Below are positions 1 through 6,744 of a DNA stretch of 6,995 nucleotides, in pieces. The position numbers and the translations under genes were made by a program. Origin of the DNA: an uncultured Erythrobacteraceae bacterium (GTDB lineage Bacteria > Pseudomonadota > Alphaproteobacteria > Sphingomonadales > Sphingomonadaceae); contig CATMNW010000131.1 of assembly GCA_950071875.1 (NCBI GenBank), positions 1 through 6,995 on the forward strand, read 5' to 3'. Below the pieces are notes generated by a model that worked only from the letters and a program-made list of their open reading frames with translations, made no database searches and was not told where the DNA came from. How positions within the stretch are numbered: the first letter of the stretch is position 1; each line of letters begins with the position of its first letter.

Positions 1-108
1 CTCGTCTGATACCCGCACGTATCGAGGTACCATAAGCGTCGGTATCGGTCACGGAACCGACCGGCGGATTGAGCCCTCTCGACAACACTTGCCATGAAAC
101 TTGGCCGC
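1..108. other. Left-edge sequence, no assignable gene
   Basis: I see no supported gene here. Three short readings run to the window edge and none can be preferred: plus frame 2 is open to a TGA at 95-97, plus frame 3 is open to a TAA at 33-35 and ends LIPARIEVP, and a minus-strand ATG at 95-93 is open to base 1. The only visible structure is a small inverted repeat, TCGGT (45-49) with ACCGA (56-60), without a T-run, so it is not a convincing terminator. Confidence 0.3.
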
Positions 109-131
109 TTTGCGCAACAATAATGCGCAAA
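109..131. repeat. Perfect 8-bp inverted repeat upstream of the receptor gene
   Basis: TTTGCGCA (109-116) is mirrored exactly by TGCGCAAA (124-131) across a 7-nt AT-rich spacer. Each arm contains the self-complementary hexamer TGCGCA. Arm centres are 15 bp apart, which could fit a dimeric regulator; an RNA hairpin is also possible. There is no T-run after it, so it is not an intrinsic terminator. The right arm overlaps the LacI-like palindrome at 125-140, giving a cluster of CGCAA/TTGCG half-sites at 110-114, 113-117, 126-130 and 135-139. Confidence 0.5.
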
Positions 132-140
132 CGCTTGCGT
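125..140. promoter_or_regulatory. Putative LacI/PurR-family operator upstream of the TonB-dependent receptor
   Basis: The 16-mer GCGCAAACGCTTGCGT consists of CGCAA and TTGCG arms around ACGC, with the central CG step typical of LacI-family operators. It matches the E. coli PurR-type consensus ACGCAAACGTTTGCGT at 14 of 16 positions. It lies 68 bp before the receptor start codon. Its right part, TTGCGT (135-140), could also be a -35 element with a weak TAGCAA (157-162) as -10 at 16-bp spacing; in that case a bound protein would block polymerase. The promoter reading is weak, the palindrome is strong. No regulator gene is visible in the window, so the effector is unknown. Confidence 0.5.
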
Positions 141-193
141 GCATACGAATGTGTGTTAGCAAGGTAAATGTAGGCCGCAATAGACGGTCACAT

Positions 194-206
194 GGAGAGG
201 AGAGGA
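194..206 (+). promoter_or_regulatory. Strong Shine-Dalgarno region deciding the receptor start
   Basis: The purine-rich run GGAGAGGAGAGGA contains AGGAG (198-202) six bases before the ATG at 209. It selects this start over an in-frame upstream TTG at 101, which would add 36 residues without a signal-peptide character and would place the operator palindrome inside the coding region. Confidence 0.8.
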
Positions 207-208
207 TT

Positions 209-3142
209 ATGAGGGTAAGATTTGCCCTGCTTGCAGGAATCTGCGCGAGCGCTGTCGCGCTACCGGCACATGCGCAGGAGGCCACCGACGACGATCTGGA
301 AGATCCGCGGATCGGCAGTAACGTCATCATCGTTACCGCCCAGCGCCAGAACCAATCGCTTCAGGAAGTCCCGATCGCAGTCAGCGCCTTCGATGCTGAA
401 GCGCTTGAGGCCCAGCAAATCGAAAATGCCAGCGATCTTCAGCTTACCCTTCCGAACGTATCTTTCACCAAGGGCAATTTTACCGCTGCCAGTTTCACCA
501 TTCGCGGGATCGGTGACCTTTGCGTCGGCGTCTCCTGCGACAGTGCGACAGCCATTCATACGAACGGCTCGCCGCTGTTCGCGACCCGTTTGTTCGAAAC
601 CGAATACTTCGACCTCGAACGGATCGAGGTGCTGCGTGGTCCGCAGGGAACACTTTACGGACGCAATGCAACTTCGGGTGTGGTCAATGTCGTGACGGCC
701 AAGCCCGAACTCGGTGCATTCCGTGCTTCCGGCGAATTCGAATACGGCAATTACAACAGCATCAAGGCCAGGGCGATGGTCAACGTGCCGCTCGGCGACA
801 CGATGGCATTTCGTGCGGCGGGGTTCTACATCAACCGTGACGGCTACACGCTCAACACCTTCGATGGTTCGGACATCGACGATCGCGACATGTATGCCAT
901 CCGCGGTTCATTCCGCTGGGAGCCGGGCCCCGATACCACGCTCGACCTGATGGGATACTATTTCCGCGAAGACGACAATCGCATGCGTATCCAGAAGCAG
1001 CTGTGTCAACGCGATCCGACAGGGGTGCTGGGCTGTCTCAACAATCGCCTGGATTTCGCAAAGACGAATTCCAACTCGACATTCACTGGCACGCTGGGTT
1101 CGTCGGAATTCCTGACTATCAACGGCATTCCCGGAACGCTCGGGTTGAACAGCCTGTACGGGCCGGATGCCTATGCGAACTTCGTCGAAGCGCCCGATGT
1201 GCGTACGGTCAGCACGCAGTTCACGCCGGAGTATTTCGCTGACGAGCTGCAACTGCAGGCGCATCTTCAGCACAATTTCGGACCGATCAGCGTTGCTCTT
1301 ACGGGTATCTACCAGGAAGTTTCGATCGATTCCCGGCAGGACTACAACAACGGCGTCGGCGAAATTCCGAATGCCGCGATCGCTTTCCCCACATTGCAGG
1401 CTTTCGCCGCCGGGGCGGCAGGTCCGGGAACGGGTGCGTACTTCACGCCCATCACGAATGCGATCTTCGATGGTTCGGGCAACCTCTGCGTTTCCGAAAC
1501 CAGCCTGGACAATCAGGGCGCATTCGATGGAAATCGCGTGTGTACGCCTGATGGCACGCAGTTCGACCGTTCCAATTCCGACAACAGTTCCTGGTCGGGA
1601 GAGCTTATCATCTCATCCGATTTCGATGGGCCCTTCAACTTCCTGCTTGGTGGTCTCTATGCCGAAAGCGAGCTGACCGAAAACAGCTACTATGTGAATG
1701 CTTTCGCTATCGATTATATCAGCGGTGTCTTGGGTTCGTTCAACTCGTTGGCATCGGGTCTGCCGCCAAGCTATCTTGGAACATCGTTTTTCCGGAACAA
1801 CACCGATTATTTCAAGCTCGAGAGCTTCGGCATCTTCGGTGAAGCGTATTTCGACATTTCGGATCGGCTCAGCGTAACCGCTGGCCTGCGCTATAACGAC
1901 GACAGCAAGAGGGTTCGGGCACGATCGACGCTCGCCAACTTCCTCGTTCCTTATGGATCTGGCGATCCCTTCGATACTCCGTTCGGGGCAGCCTTCGATG
2001 CCGATCCTGCGACGGTGTGTACGGCCGCTTCCCCGGTCGGTGCCGTCGGCTCTGTTGCGGGTTGTGAAGCGTTTCAGGAACGGTCTGTCAGCTTTAACGA
2101 GATCACGGGCCGTTTCGTGGTCGATTACGAGCTGTCGCCGGACAACAACGTGTATTTCTCGTATTCGCGAGGCTACAAGTCGGGCGGTATCAACCCGCCG
2201 CTGCAACCGATCTTCGCGGTTCCGGACAGTTTCGATTCAGAACAGATCGATGCTTTCGAAATCGGTTCGAAGAACCAGTTCCTCAACGGTGACCTTCAGG
2301 TCAATCTCACCGGGTTCTACTACAAGTACAAGGACTTGCAGCTTTCCAGCATCGTGGCGCGTACGTCGGTCAACCAGACCATCGACGCCAACATCTGGGG
2401 GTTGGAACTCGAAACCATCATGCGGCCGAGCTACAACTGGCTGATCAACATGAACCTCAGCTACCTGAATGCGAAGGTTGCGGGCGACCAGTTCTTCAGC
2501 AATCCGCGTGACCCGGGTGGCGGCGATCCCAGTGCAGTCATCATCAAGGACATCACCAACGGCGCGCTTTGCGCGGTGACGGGTGCAGGGGCCAACACCT
2601 TCGTATCCCTGGTGAATGGCGGTCTGGGACTTCAGGGGCCAGCACCGTTCCCGGCAGATGGCGGTATCGCTTCGAATGGGGCTTTTGGCATCTGTAGCGT
2701 GCTCGATGCCCAAACCGTCAACCCGGCATTCGCTCCCCTGGGGCCGATCAGCGTGCTGAGCCCGGGTGTCGAAGTGAATCTGAAAGGCAATCGCTTGCCG
2801 CAGGCGCCTGACCTGAAGGCTTCGATCGGTGTTCAATACACTGCCGAATTCGACAATGGCATGAGCCTCGTTCCGCGCTTCGACCTGGCTTACACGGGCG
2901 AGCAGTACGGCAACGTATTCAATGGCCGCGTAAACCGGATCGAACCGTTCGTTCAGGCGAACGCGCAGATCCAGTTGAACGGGTCGGACGATCGCTGGTT
3001 CGTTCGGGCCTTTGTCCAGAACATCTTCGACAGCGACTCGGTCACCGGTCTTTACGTCACCGATGCAAGCTCGGGACTGTTCACCAACGTCTTCACGCTC
3101 GACCCGCGTCGCTATGGTATCGCGGTAGGGGCCAAGTTCTAA
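209..3142 (+). CDS. TonB-dependent outer-membrane receptor
   Basis: This 977-residue protein should be an outer-membrane beta-barrel that imports a substrate using TonB-ExbB-ExbD energy. A signal peptide covers residues 1-22, with likely cleavage after AHA before Q23. A TonB-box-like VIIVTA (39-44) follows. The plug domain runs to about residue 165 and has the hallmark segments IRGIGD (98-103) and IEVLRGPQGTLYGRNATSG (139-157). The rest is barrel, with SRGYKSGG (653-660) typical of this superfamily, a conserved final-strand region (FVQNIFD, 935-941) and a C-terminal phenylalanine. Length is usual for large sphingomonad-type receptors. Ten mature-chain cysteines occur as five close pairs (105/110, 266/276, 427/445, 604/619, 788/829), which suggests disulfides, probably in extracellular loops. 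The gene is monocistronic to the right, ending in a terminator; a LacI-like operator lies upstream. The substrate cannot be read from sequence: siderophore, vitamin, carbohydrate or aromatic compound are all open. Confidence 0.95.
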   Translation: MRVRFALLAGICASAVALPAHAQEATDDDLEDPRIGSNVIIVTAQRQNQSLQEVPIAVSAFDAEALEAQQIENASDLQLTLPNVSFTKGNFTAASFTIRGIGDLCVGVSCDSATAIHTNGSPLFATRLFETEYFDLERIEVLRGPQGTLYGRNATSGVVNVVTAKPELGAFRASGEFEYGNYNSIKARAMVNVPLGDTMAFRAAGFYINRDGYTLNTFDGSDIDDRDMYAIRGSFRWEPGPDTTLDLMGYYFREDDNRMRIQKQLCQRDPTGVLGCLNNRLDFAKTNSNSTFTGTLGSSEFLTINGIPGTLGLNSLYGPDAYANFVEAPDVRTVSTQFTPEYFADELQLQAHLQHNFGPISVALTGIYQEVSIDSRQDYNNGVGEIPNAAIAFPTLQAFAAGAAGPGTGAYFTPITNAIFDGSGNLCVSETSLDNQGAFDGNRVCTPDGTQFDRSNSDNSSWSGELIISSDFDGPFNFLLGGLYAESELTENSYYVNAFAIDYISGVLGSFNSLASGLPPSYLGTSFFRNNTDYFKLESFGIFGEAYFDISDRLSVTAGLRYNDDSKRVRARSTLANFLVPYGSGDPFDTPFGAAFDADPATVCTAASPVGAVGSVAGCEAFQERSVSFNEITGRFVVDYELSPDNNVYFSYSRGYKSGGINPPLQPIFAVPDSFDSEQIDAFEIGSKNQFLNGDLQVNLTGFYYKYKDLQLSSIVARTSVNQTIDANIWGLELETIMRPSYNWLINMNLSYLNAKVAGDQFFSNPRDPGGGDPSAVIIKDITNGALCAVTGAGANTFVSLVNGGLGLQGPAPFPADGGIASNGAFGICSVLDAQTVNPAFAPLGPISVLSPGVEVNLKGNRLPQAPDLKASIGVQYTAEFDNGMSLVPRFDLAYTGEQYGNVFNGRVNRIEPFVQANAQIQLNGSDDRWFVRAFVQNIFDSDSVTGLYVTDASSGLFTNVFTLDPRRYGIAVGAKF

Positions 3143-3171
3143 GGAAACCCGATCAAAACGGGAGAGAGGGG

Positions 3172-3203
3172 AGGGGCGATCTTCTGGTCGCCCCTTTTCT
3201 TTT
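3172..3203 (+). terminator. Rho-independent terminator of the receptor gene
   Basis: An 8-bp GC-rich stem pairs AGGGGCGA (3172-3179) with TCGCCCCT (3188-3195) around an 8-nt loop and is followed by a T-rich tail, TTTTCTTTT (3195-3203). It starts 30 bases after the receptor stop codon. The transporter gene converges and stops at 3207, so the same stem lies just behind its 3' end; on the minus strand it is followed by a pyrimidine-rich tract rather than a T-run, so termination in that direction would be weaker. Confidence 0.85.
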
Positions 3204-3206
3204 GTC

Positions 3207-3932
3207 TCAACCGCGAGAGGACGCGAAGGGCGAAAAGTCCGTATCGGTATCGAATACCTCTACACCCTCCGATCGCTTCAGGGCGCCGACCACAACGTAC
3301 GTCAAAGGCGTTAGCAGGGCTTCCCATGCAGTCTTGATGATCCACTGCGACAGGACGACCTGCCACAATAGCTCGACCGGCCAACCGGCGATGCCCCAGA
3401 AGGCAAGCGGATAGAAGATCAAACTATCCAGTCCCTGTCCGACGACTGTCGATCCGATCGTGCGCATCCACAAGTGTTTCGCGGCGGTCCAGACCTTCAT
3501 TTTCGCAAGGACGAAACTGTTTGCAAATTCGCCTGCCCAGAATGCGATCATGGATGCTGCGACAATTCGCCAGCTGTTGCCGAAAACGAATTCGTAAGCC
3601 TCTTGTCCGGGCCACCCCTCGGCCGGGGGAAGCTGCACGACGACCCATGCCATGAAAGCCATGAACAGCAAGGCGGCAAATCCTGTCCAGATCACCCGGC
3701 GCGCGCGTGCATAGCCATACACTTCGGTCAGGATGTCGCCGATGATGTAGCTCACCGGGAAGAAGAGGACACCTGCCCCGAATGACCATTCCCCGATGCC
3801 GGGCAGCGTCACATAACTGGGCTTCGATGCGCCGATCAGGTTCGACAGCAAAAGAATGGTAACGAATGCCGCCATGACGAGATCGTAATGGCGAAAGCGG
3901 GGTTCTTCGTCGGTGACGCCGGGTTTTTCCAT
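3207..3932 (-). CDS. yhhQ: Queuosine precursor transporter (YhhQ / VUT family)
   Basis: This 241-residue integral inner-membrane protein belongs to the Vut_1/DUF165 family. Members import the queuosine precursors preQ0/preQ1 for modification of tRNAs with GUN anticodons. About six hydrophobic segments are visible, including 17-35, 50-70, 78-101 and three in the second half. Family signatures are FFPVSYIIGDILTEVYGYA (57-75) with acidic D66 and E70, the following R-rich turn ARARRVIW, and GQGLDSLIFYPLAF in the later half. Length is close to E. coli YhhQ (about 220). The ATG at 3932-3930 is chosen because the open frame upstream runs into the antisense strand of the tRNA gene and is not membrane-like; no clear Shine-Dalgarno sequence precedes it, so the start is less sure than the gene. 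It converges with the receptor and is divergent from the tRNA. No queuosine biosynthesis gene is in the window. Confidence 0.9.
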   Translation of the reverse strand: MEKPGVTDEEPRFRHYDLVMAAFVTILLLSNLIGASKPSYVTLPGIGEWSFGAGVLFFPVSYIIGDILTEVYGYARARRVIWTGFAALLFMAFMAWVVVQLPPAEGWPGQEAYEFVFGNSWRIVAASMIAFWAGEFANSFVLAKMKVWTAAKHLWMRTIGSTVVGQGLDSLIFYPLAFWGIAGWPVELLWQVVLSQWIIKTAWEALLTPLTYVVVGALKRSEGVEVFDTDTDFSPFASSRG

Positions 3933-3953
3933 GGCAAAGGTCGTTACTGCCGA

Positions 3954-3981
3954 TTGGCCCCGCGCGAAAGCCGCGTTATGG
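3954..3981 (+). promoter_or_regulatory. Putative tRNA-Arg promoter
   Basis: TTGGCC (3954-3959) and TTATGG (3976-3981) are spaced 16 bp apart and lie just upstream of the tRNA. The sequence between the -10 and the mature tRNA is GC-rich (GCGGACGC), as is common for stringently controlled stable-RNA promoters. Neither hexamer is a strong match, so this is a position-based proposal. Confidence 0.35.
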
Positions 3982-3994
3982 GCGGACGCAGAGC

Positions 3995-4071
3995 GCGCCC
4001 GTAGTTCAACTGGATAGAGCACGAGCCTTCTAAGCTTGGAGTTGCAGGTTCGAGTCCTGCCGGGCGCGCCA
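3995..4071 (+). tRNA. tRNA-Arg (anticodon UCU)
   Basis: A full cloverleaf of 77 nt can be folded. The acceptor stem pairs GCGCCCG (3995-4001) with CGGGCGC (4061-4067), followed by discriminator G and an encoded CCA (4069-4071). The D stem is GTTC (4004-4007) with GAGC (4017-4020). The anticodon stem is CGAGC (4022-4026) with GCTTG (4034-4038), and the loop CTTCTAA gives anticodon TCT at 4029-4031, reading AGA/AGG arginine codons. The variable loop has 5 nt. The T stem is GCAGG/CCTGC around TTCGAGT (4049-4055). A run of five T follows at 4072-4076. The gene lies antisense between two minus-strand genes. Confidence 0.97.
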
Positions 4072-4130
4072 TTTTTCTAAAGTCGGCCGATGATAGAAAG
4101 CCTGCGCTTCGGCACCGTTGCTGTCTCGAA

Positions 4131-6536
4131 TTAACGTGCGAACCAGGCCTGCAGCTTCGCGATCGCATCCGTGACAGTGCTGCTGTTGCTATTCAGTTTG
4201 AGCTCGCGTTCGGCCTTGCGCGCGAGATCGCCGAGCTCTGCATCATCGAAATGGGCAGCAATGCCCGCCATGACATGAAGCTGGCCGCGCAACCGTTCGC
4301 TCTGCTGGGTTCCGGAAATTCCATCCGCATCGAATTCGGCAAGCTGATCGCGCAGCGCTTCCTTGCGCTGCTCGTACAGTTCGCGTGCTTCGTCGATTTC
4401 ATCGCCGGGTCGGCCCCCTTCGGCGGGAGCAACAGGTGTATCCTTGCCCAACCAGCGTTCAAGGCAAGAACCCAGCACGTCAATCGCGATCGGTTTGGCC
4501 AGGTGGTCCTGCATGCCGGCATCGAGACATTGCTCGATATCGTCGGCATAGGCGTTGGCGGTAATCGCAATGATCGGCAGCTCTTGCGCGGTGACCCCTT
4601 CGGTGCGGATCCGGCGGGGGGCCTCCAGCCCGTCCATTTCGGGCATCTGCATATCCATCAAGACCGCATCGAACATCTCGCCGCTCGCTCGCGCCGCCAG
4701 CACCTGCTCGACCGCCTGCTTGCCATCTTCGGCAATGGATGCAGTCATGCCCAGCCGCGATAACATTGCAATGGCCAGCTTGCGGTTGATTTCGGCATCT
4801 TCAGCCAGCAGCACGTGACGCCCGGCGAGGGTTTCGCGGGAGGTTGTGGCATTACCCTGAAGCATCGGCGCGGAAATGTGTTCGCTACACCGCACAAGCG
4901 GCAGGGTAAGCGTGAAAATCGATCCTTTGCCGATCTCGCTGCTTGCGAAGAGCTTGCCGCCCATGAGCTCTGCAAGTTGCTGTGCGATCGCCAAGCCGAG
5001 CCCGGTGCCCGATCCGGTAGTCTCACGCGATCCGCTAGATTCCAACTGCGTAAACTCTTCGAAAATGTGATGTAATTTATCCGAGGAGATACCGGGGCCG
5101 GTATCGATAACCCGGATGACGATCTGGCCCTTTTCTTCGCGTGCCCGGATGCGAACCGATCCTTCTTCGGTAAATTTGATGGCGTTCCCAACGAGGTTGA
5201 GGATAATCTGGCGCACGCGCAGCTTGTCGCTGATACCTTCGGGCAGGTCAGGCGCGATTTCCATTTCCAGCGCGATGCCCTTGGCCTTCGCATTCGGTTC
5301 GAACAGGCGGACACTACTGCGGACCAGGTGACCAAAATCGACCGGCTCGCGCGATAGTTGCATTCGCCCGGCCTCGATCTTCGACAGATCAAGAAGTTCG
5401 TTGAGCAGACGCAGCATTGCCTTGCCCGATTCCGAAATCATCCGCGCGTATTCATGGTGCTCCTCCGACAGGTCGCTTTCGATCAGCAGGTCGGCGAAAC
5501 CGATCACTCCGTTCATCGGTGTGCGGATTTCGTGGCTCATATTGGCAAGGAAATGCGCTTTCGCCCGCGATGCACGCTCCGCTTCGTCGCGCGACTGGCG
5601 CAATTGTTCCTGCGCCAGAACCGTTTCGGTGATGTCCTTGAACACGCCGAATACCGTTATGACTTCGCCGGTAGGGGAGGTTTCTGCATGGCCCACGCTA
5701 GCGACGTGGCGCAATTCGCCATCGGGCCGGATGATGCGCGCCTGGAACTTGAAATCTTCGCCGTGTTCGAAGGCCTTGGATACCATTTCGCTGACGCGTT
5801 CGCGATCGTCTTCGCAGTAGAACTCAAGGCCGTCGGCGACACTGGGCGTAAAATCGCTTCCGACACCATGAATGCGATAGACCTGATCCGACCAGATCAG
5901 GGCGTTTTCCTGGACATCGACACGCCAATGGCCGATATTGGCCACATGCTCTGCCATCTGAAGAAGGCGGTTGTTTTCGCGAATGCGCGCGTTTTGTTCG
6001 GTATCGAGCAATCTTGCGCGACGACGTTCCCCGATGTTGCGCACCACACCAATATAGTCCTGCAGTTCGCCGCTTTCGTTCCGGCGCGCGGCGAAGTGGG
6101 CTTCTAACCAGACGTAATGGCCATCTGCGTGACGATGGCGATAGGTTGTGAGCGCCGTGGAGACTTCGCCTTGGAACAGACGTTCGCTGGCCTTCATGGT
6201 CGAAGCGCGATCATCGGGATGGATTGCGTTGATGGGCGATTGCCCTGTCATCTGTTCGGGCGTGTAGCCCAGGAGCTTTTCGCAGGAAGGGCTGATGTAG
6301 CGACGAACACGATCAGGCCCGATGACGACCAGCATATCCGGCATCGCCATCACCAATTCATCGTAAAACCCGTTGCTCGAAGGTTCGTCTGGCTCTTCGG
6401 CGACAGGTGCGGCCGATATCCGGTTCGATGTCTTGTCGGAAAGGGGGCCTTGTTTGCGGAATGCCAGCAGTACGAGGACCACCACGGTTCCGGCGGCGAA
6501 ACCGAGCGCAATCGAAAGTAGATCCAAATCTGTCAT
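4131..6536 (-). CDS. Hybrid sensor histidine kinase, PAS-PAS-HisKA-HATPase-REC-HPt
   Basis: This 801-residue protein should be an inner-membrane-anchored sensor with a complete internal phosphorelay. One transmembrane helix lies at about 5-26, followed by RKQ, which places the rest in the cytoplasm; there is no periplasmic sensor domain. PAS 1 spans about 55-170 (NxxLLGY-type segment and HPDDR at 106-110) and PAS 2 about 190-305. A coiled linker precedes the H-box SHEIRTPMN with phospho-His H335. The ATPase shows N447/N451 (N box), DTGPG (478-482), IFEEF (491-495) and GSGTGLGLA (508-516). The receiver has acidic E579/D580, phospho-Asp D628, T659 and K681. The C-terminal about 100 residues form an HPt-like helical domain with H754 in LHVMAG. 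The output regulator is not encoded nearby on this side. The ATG at 6536 has only a weak ribosome site (GAGCC), but it gives a full membrane anchor. The signal sensed is unknown. The gene is divergent from the BcsB-like gene. Confidence 0.95.
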   Translation of the reverse strand: MTDLDLLSIALGFAAGTVVVLVLLAFRKQGPLSDKTSNRISAAPVAEEPDEPSSNGFYDELVMAMPDMLVVIGPDRVRRYISPSCEKLLGYTPEQMTGQSPINAIHPDDRASTMKASERLFQGEVSTALTTYRHRHADGHYVWLEAHFAARRNESGELQDYIGVVRNIGERRRARLLDTEQNARIRENNRLLQMAEHVANIGHWRVDVQENALIWSDQVYRIHGVGSDFTPSVADGLEFYCEDDRERVSEMVSKAFEHGEDFKFQARIIRPDGELRHVASVGHAETSPTGEVITVFGVFKDITETVLAQEQLRQSRDEAERASRAKAHFLANMSHEIRTPMNGVIGFADLLIESDLSEEHHEYARMISESGKAMLRLLNELLDLSKIEAGRMQLSREPVDFGHLVRSSVRLFEPNAKAKGIALEMEIAPDLPEGISDKLRVRQIILNLVGNAIKFTEEGSVRIRAREEKGQIVIRVIDTGPGISSDKLHHIFEEFTQLESSGSRETTGSGTGLGLAIAQQLAELMGGKLFASSEIGKGSIFTLTLPLVRCSEHISAPMLQGNATTSRETLAGRHVLLAEDAEINRKLAIAMLSRLGMTASIAEDGKQAVEQVLAARASGEMFDAVLMDMQMPEMDGLEAPRRIRTEGVTAQELPIIAITANAYADDIEQCLDAGMQDHLAKPIAIDVLGSCLERWLGKDTPVAPAEGGRPGDEIDEARELYEQRKEALRDQLAEFDADGISGTQQSERLRGQLHVMAGIAAHFDDAELGDLARKAERELKLNSNSSTVTDAIAKLQAWFAR

Positions 6537-6744
6537 CGAAGGCTCAATTCATCGAATTAAATTACCTGTCTGTCAGATATGCAATAAAGGCACCATAGGC
6601 ACAATCCCGTGTCACGCTGTATGCTGGTTTCCTAAGCATTGGGAATATGGCAGTCTCGGAGGTATGCTGCGTGATCCAACGGCTTTTGACCGCACCTCCT
6701 AGAGAAAAGGACAGCCGCTTGGGTATGTTCGGACAGGGACGTTT
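6537..6744. promoter_or_regulatory. Divergent intergenic region between the kinase and BcsB-like genes
   Basis: This 208-bp region must hold the promoters of both flanking genes and is AT-richer near the kinase. Visible elements are a 5-3-5 inverted repeat AATTC-ATC-GAATT (6546-6558), a TCTG-T-CAGA palindrome near 6570-6578, a tandem 9-mer AGGCACCAT/AGGCACAAT (6588-6596 and 6597-6605, one mismatch), and GGAGGT (6658-6663) complementary to ACCTCC (6694-6699). No promoter hexamer pair stands out, and I do not recognise a known riboswitch class. A 33-codon ORF (6647-6748) lies at the right end. Confidence 0.5.
6735..6738 (+). promoter_or_regulatory. Ribosome binding site of the BcsB-like gene
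   Basis: AGGG lies six bases before the ATG at 6745 and supports this start. The nearest upstream ATG, at 6725, is in another frame and stops at 6746-6748. Confidence 0.55.

Noticed and set aside
1..35. Possible C-terminus of an upstream gene ending LIPARIEVP, loosely like LacI-family ends
   Set aside because: Only about ten residues are visible and other frames are open too; it is tempting beside a LacI-like operator but cannot be supported.
101..208. TTG start giving a 1013-residue receptor
   Set aside because: It would put the LacI-like palindrome in coding sequence and bury the signal peptide; the ATG at 209 has a strong ribosome site and a clean signal peptide.
1613..2836. Large minus-strand ORFs (1613-2206 and 2237-2836) inside the receptor gene
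   Set aside because: They are antisense shadows of the receptor, Arg-rich and without domain character or ribosome sites.
3933..4022. 30-residue N-terminal extension of the transporter
   Set aside because: It would overlap the tRNA on the other strand, is not membrane-like, and has a better placed ATG at 3932; it is antisense tRNA sequence for much of its length.
3207..4071. Functional pairing of the queuosine precursor transporter with the adjacent tRNA
   Set aside because: Queuosine is placed in tRNAs with GUN anticodons (Asn, Asp, His, Tyr), not in tRNA-Arg(UCU); the adjacency is probably coincidental.
3944..4168. Minus-strand ORF containing MARPAGLEPATPSLEGSC
   Set aside because: It is the antisense translation of the tRNA-Arg gene, a well-known spurious database 'protein' made from the tRNA complement.
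5358..6107. 249-codon plus-strand ORF inside the kinase gene
   Set aside because: It is antisense to the PAS and HisKA coding region, whose motifs are intact, and its translation has no recognisable domain; it reflects GC-biased codon positions.
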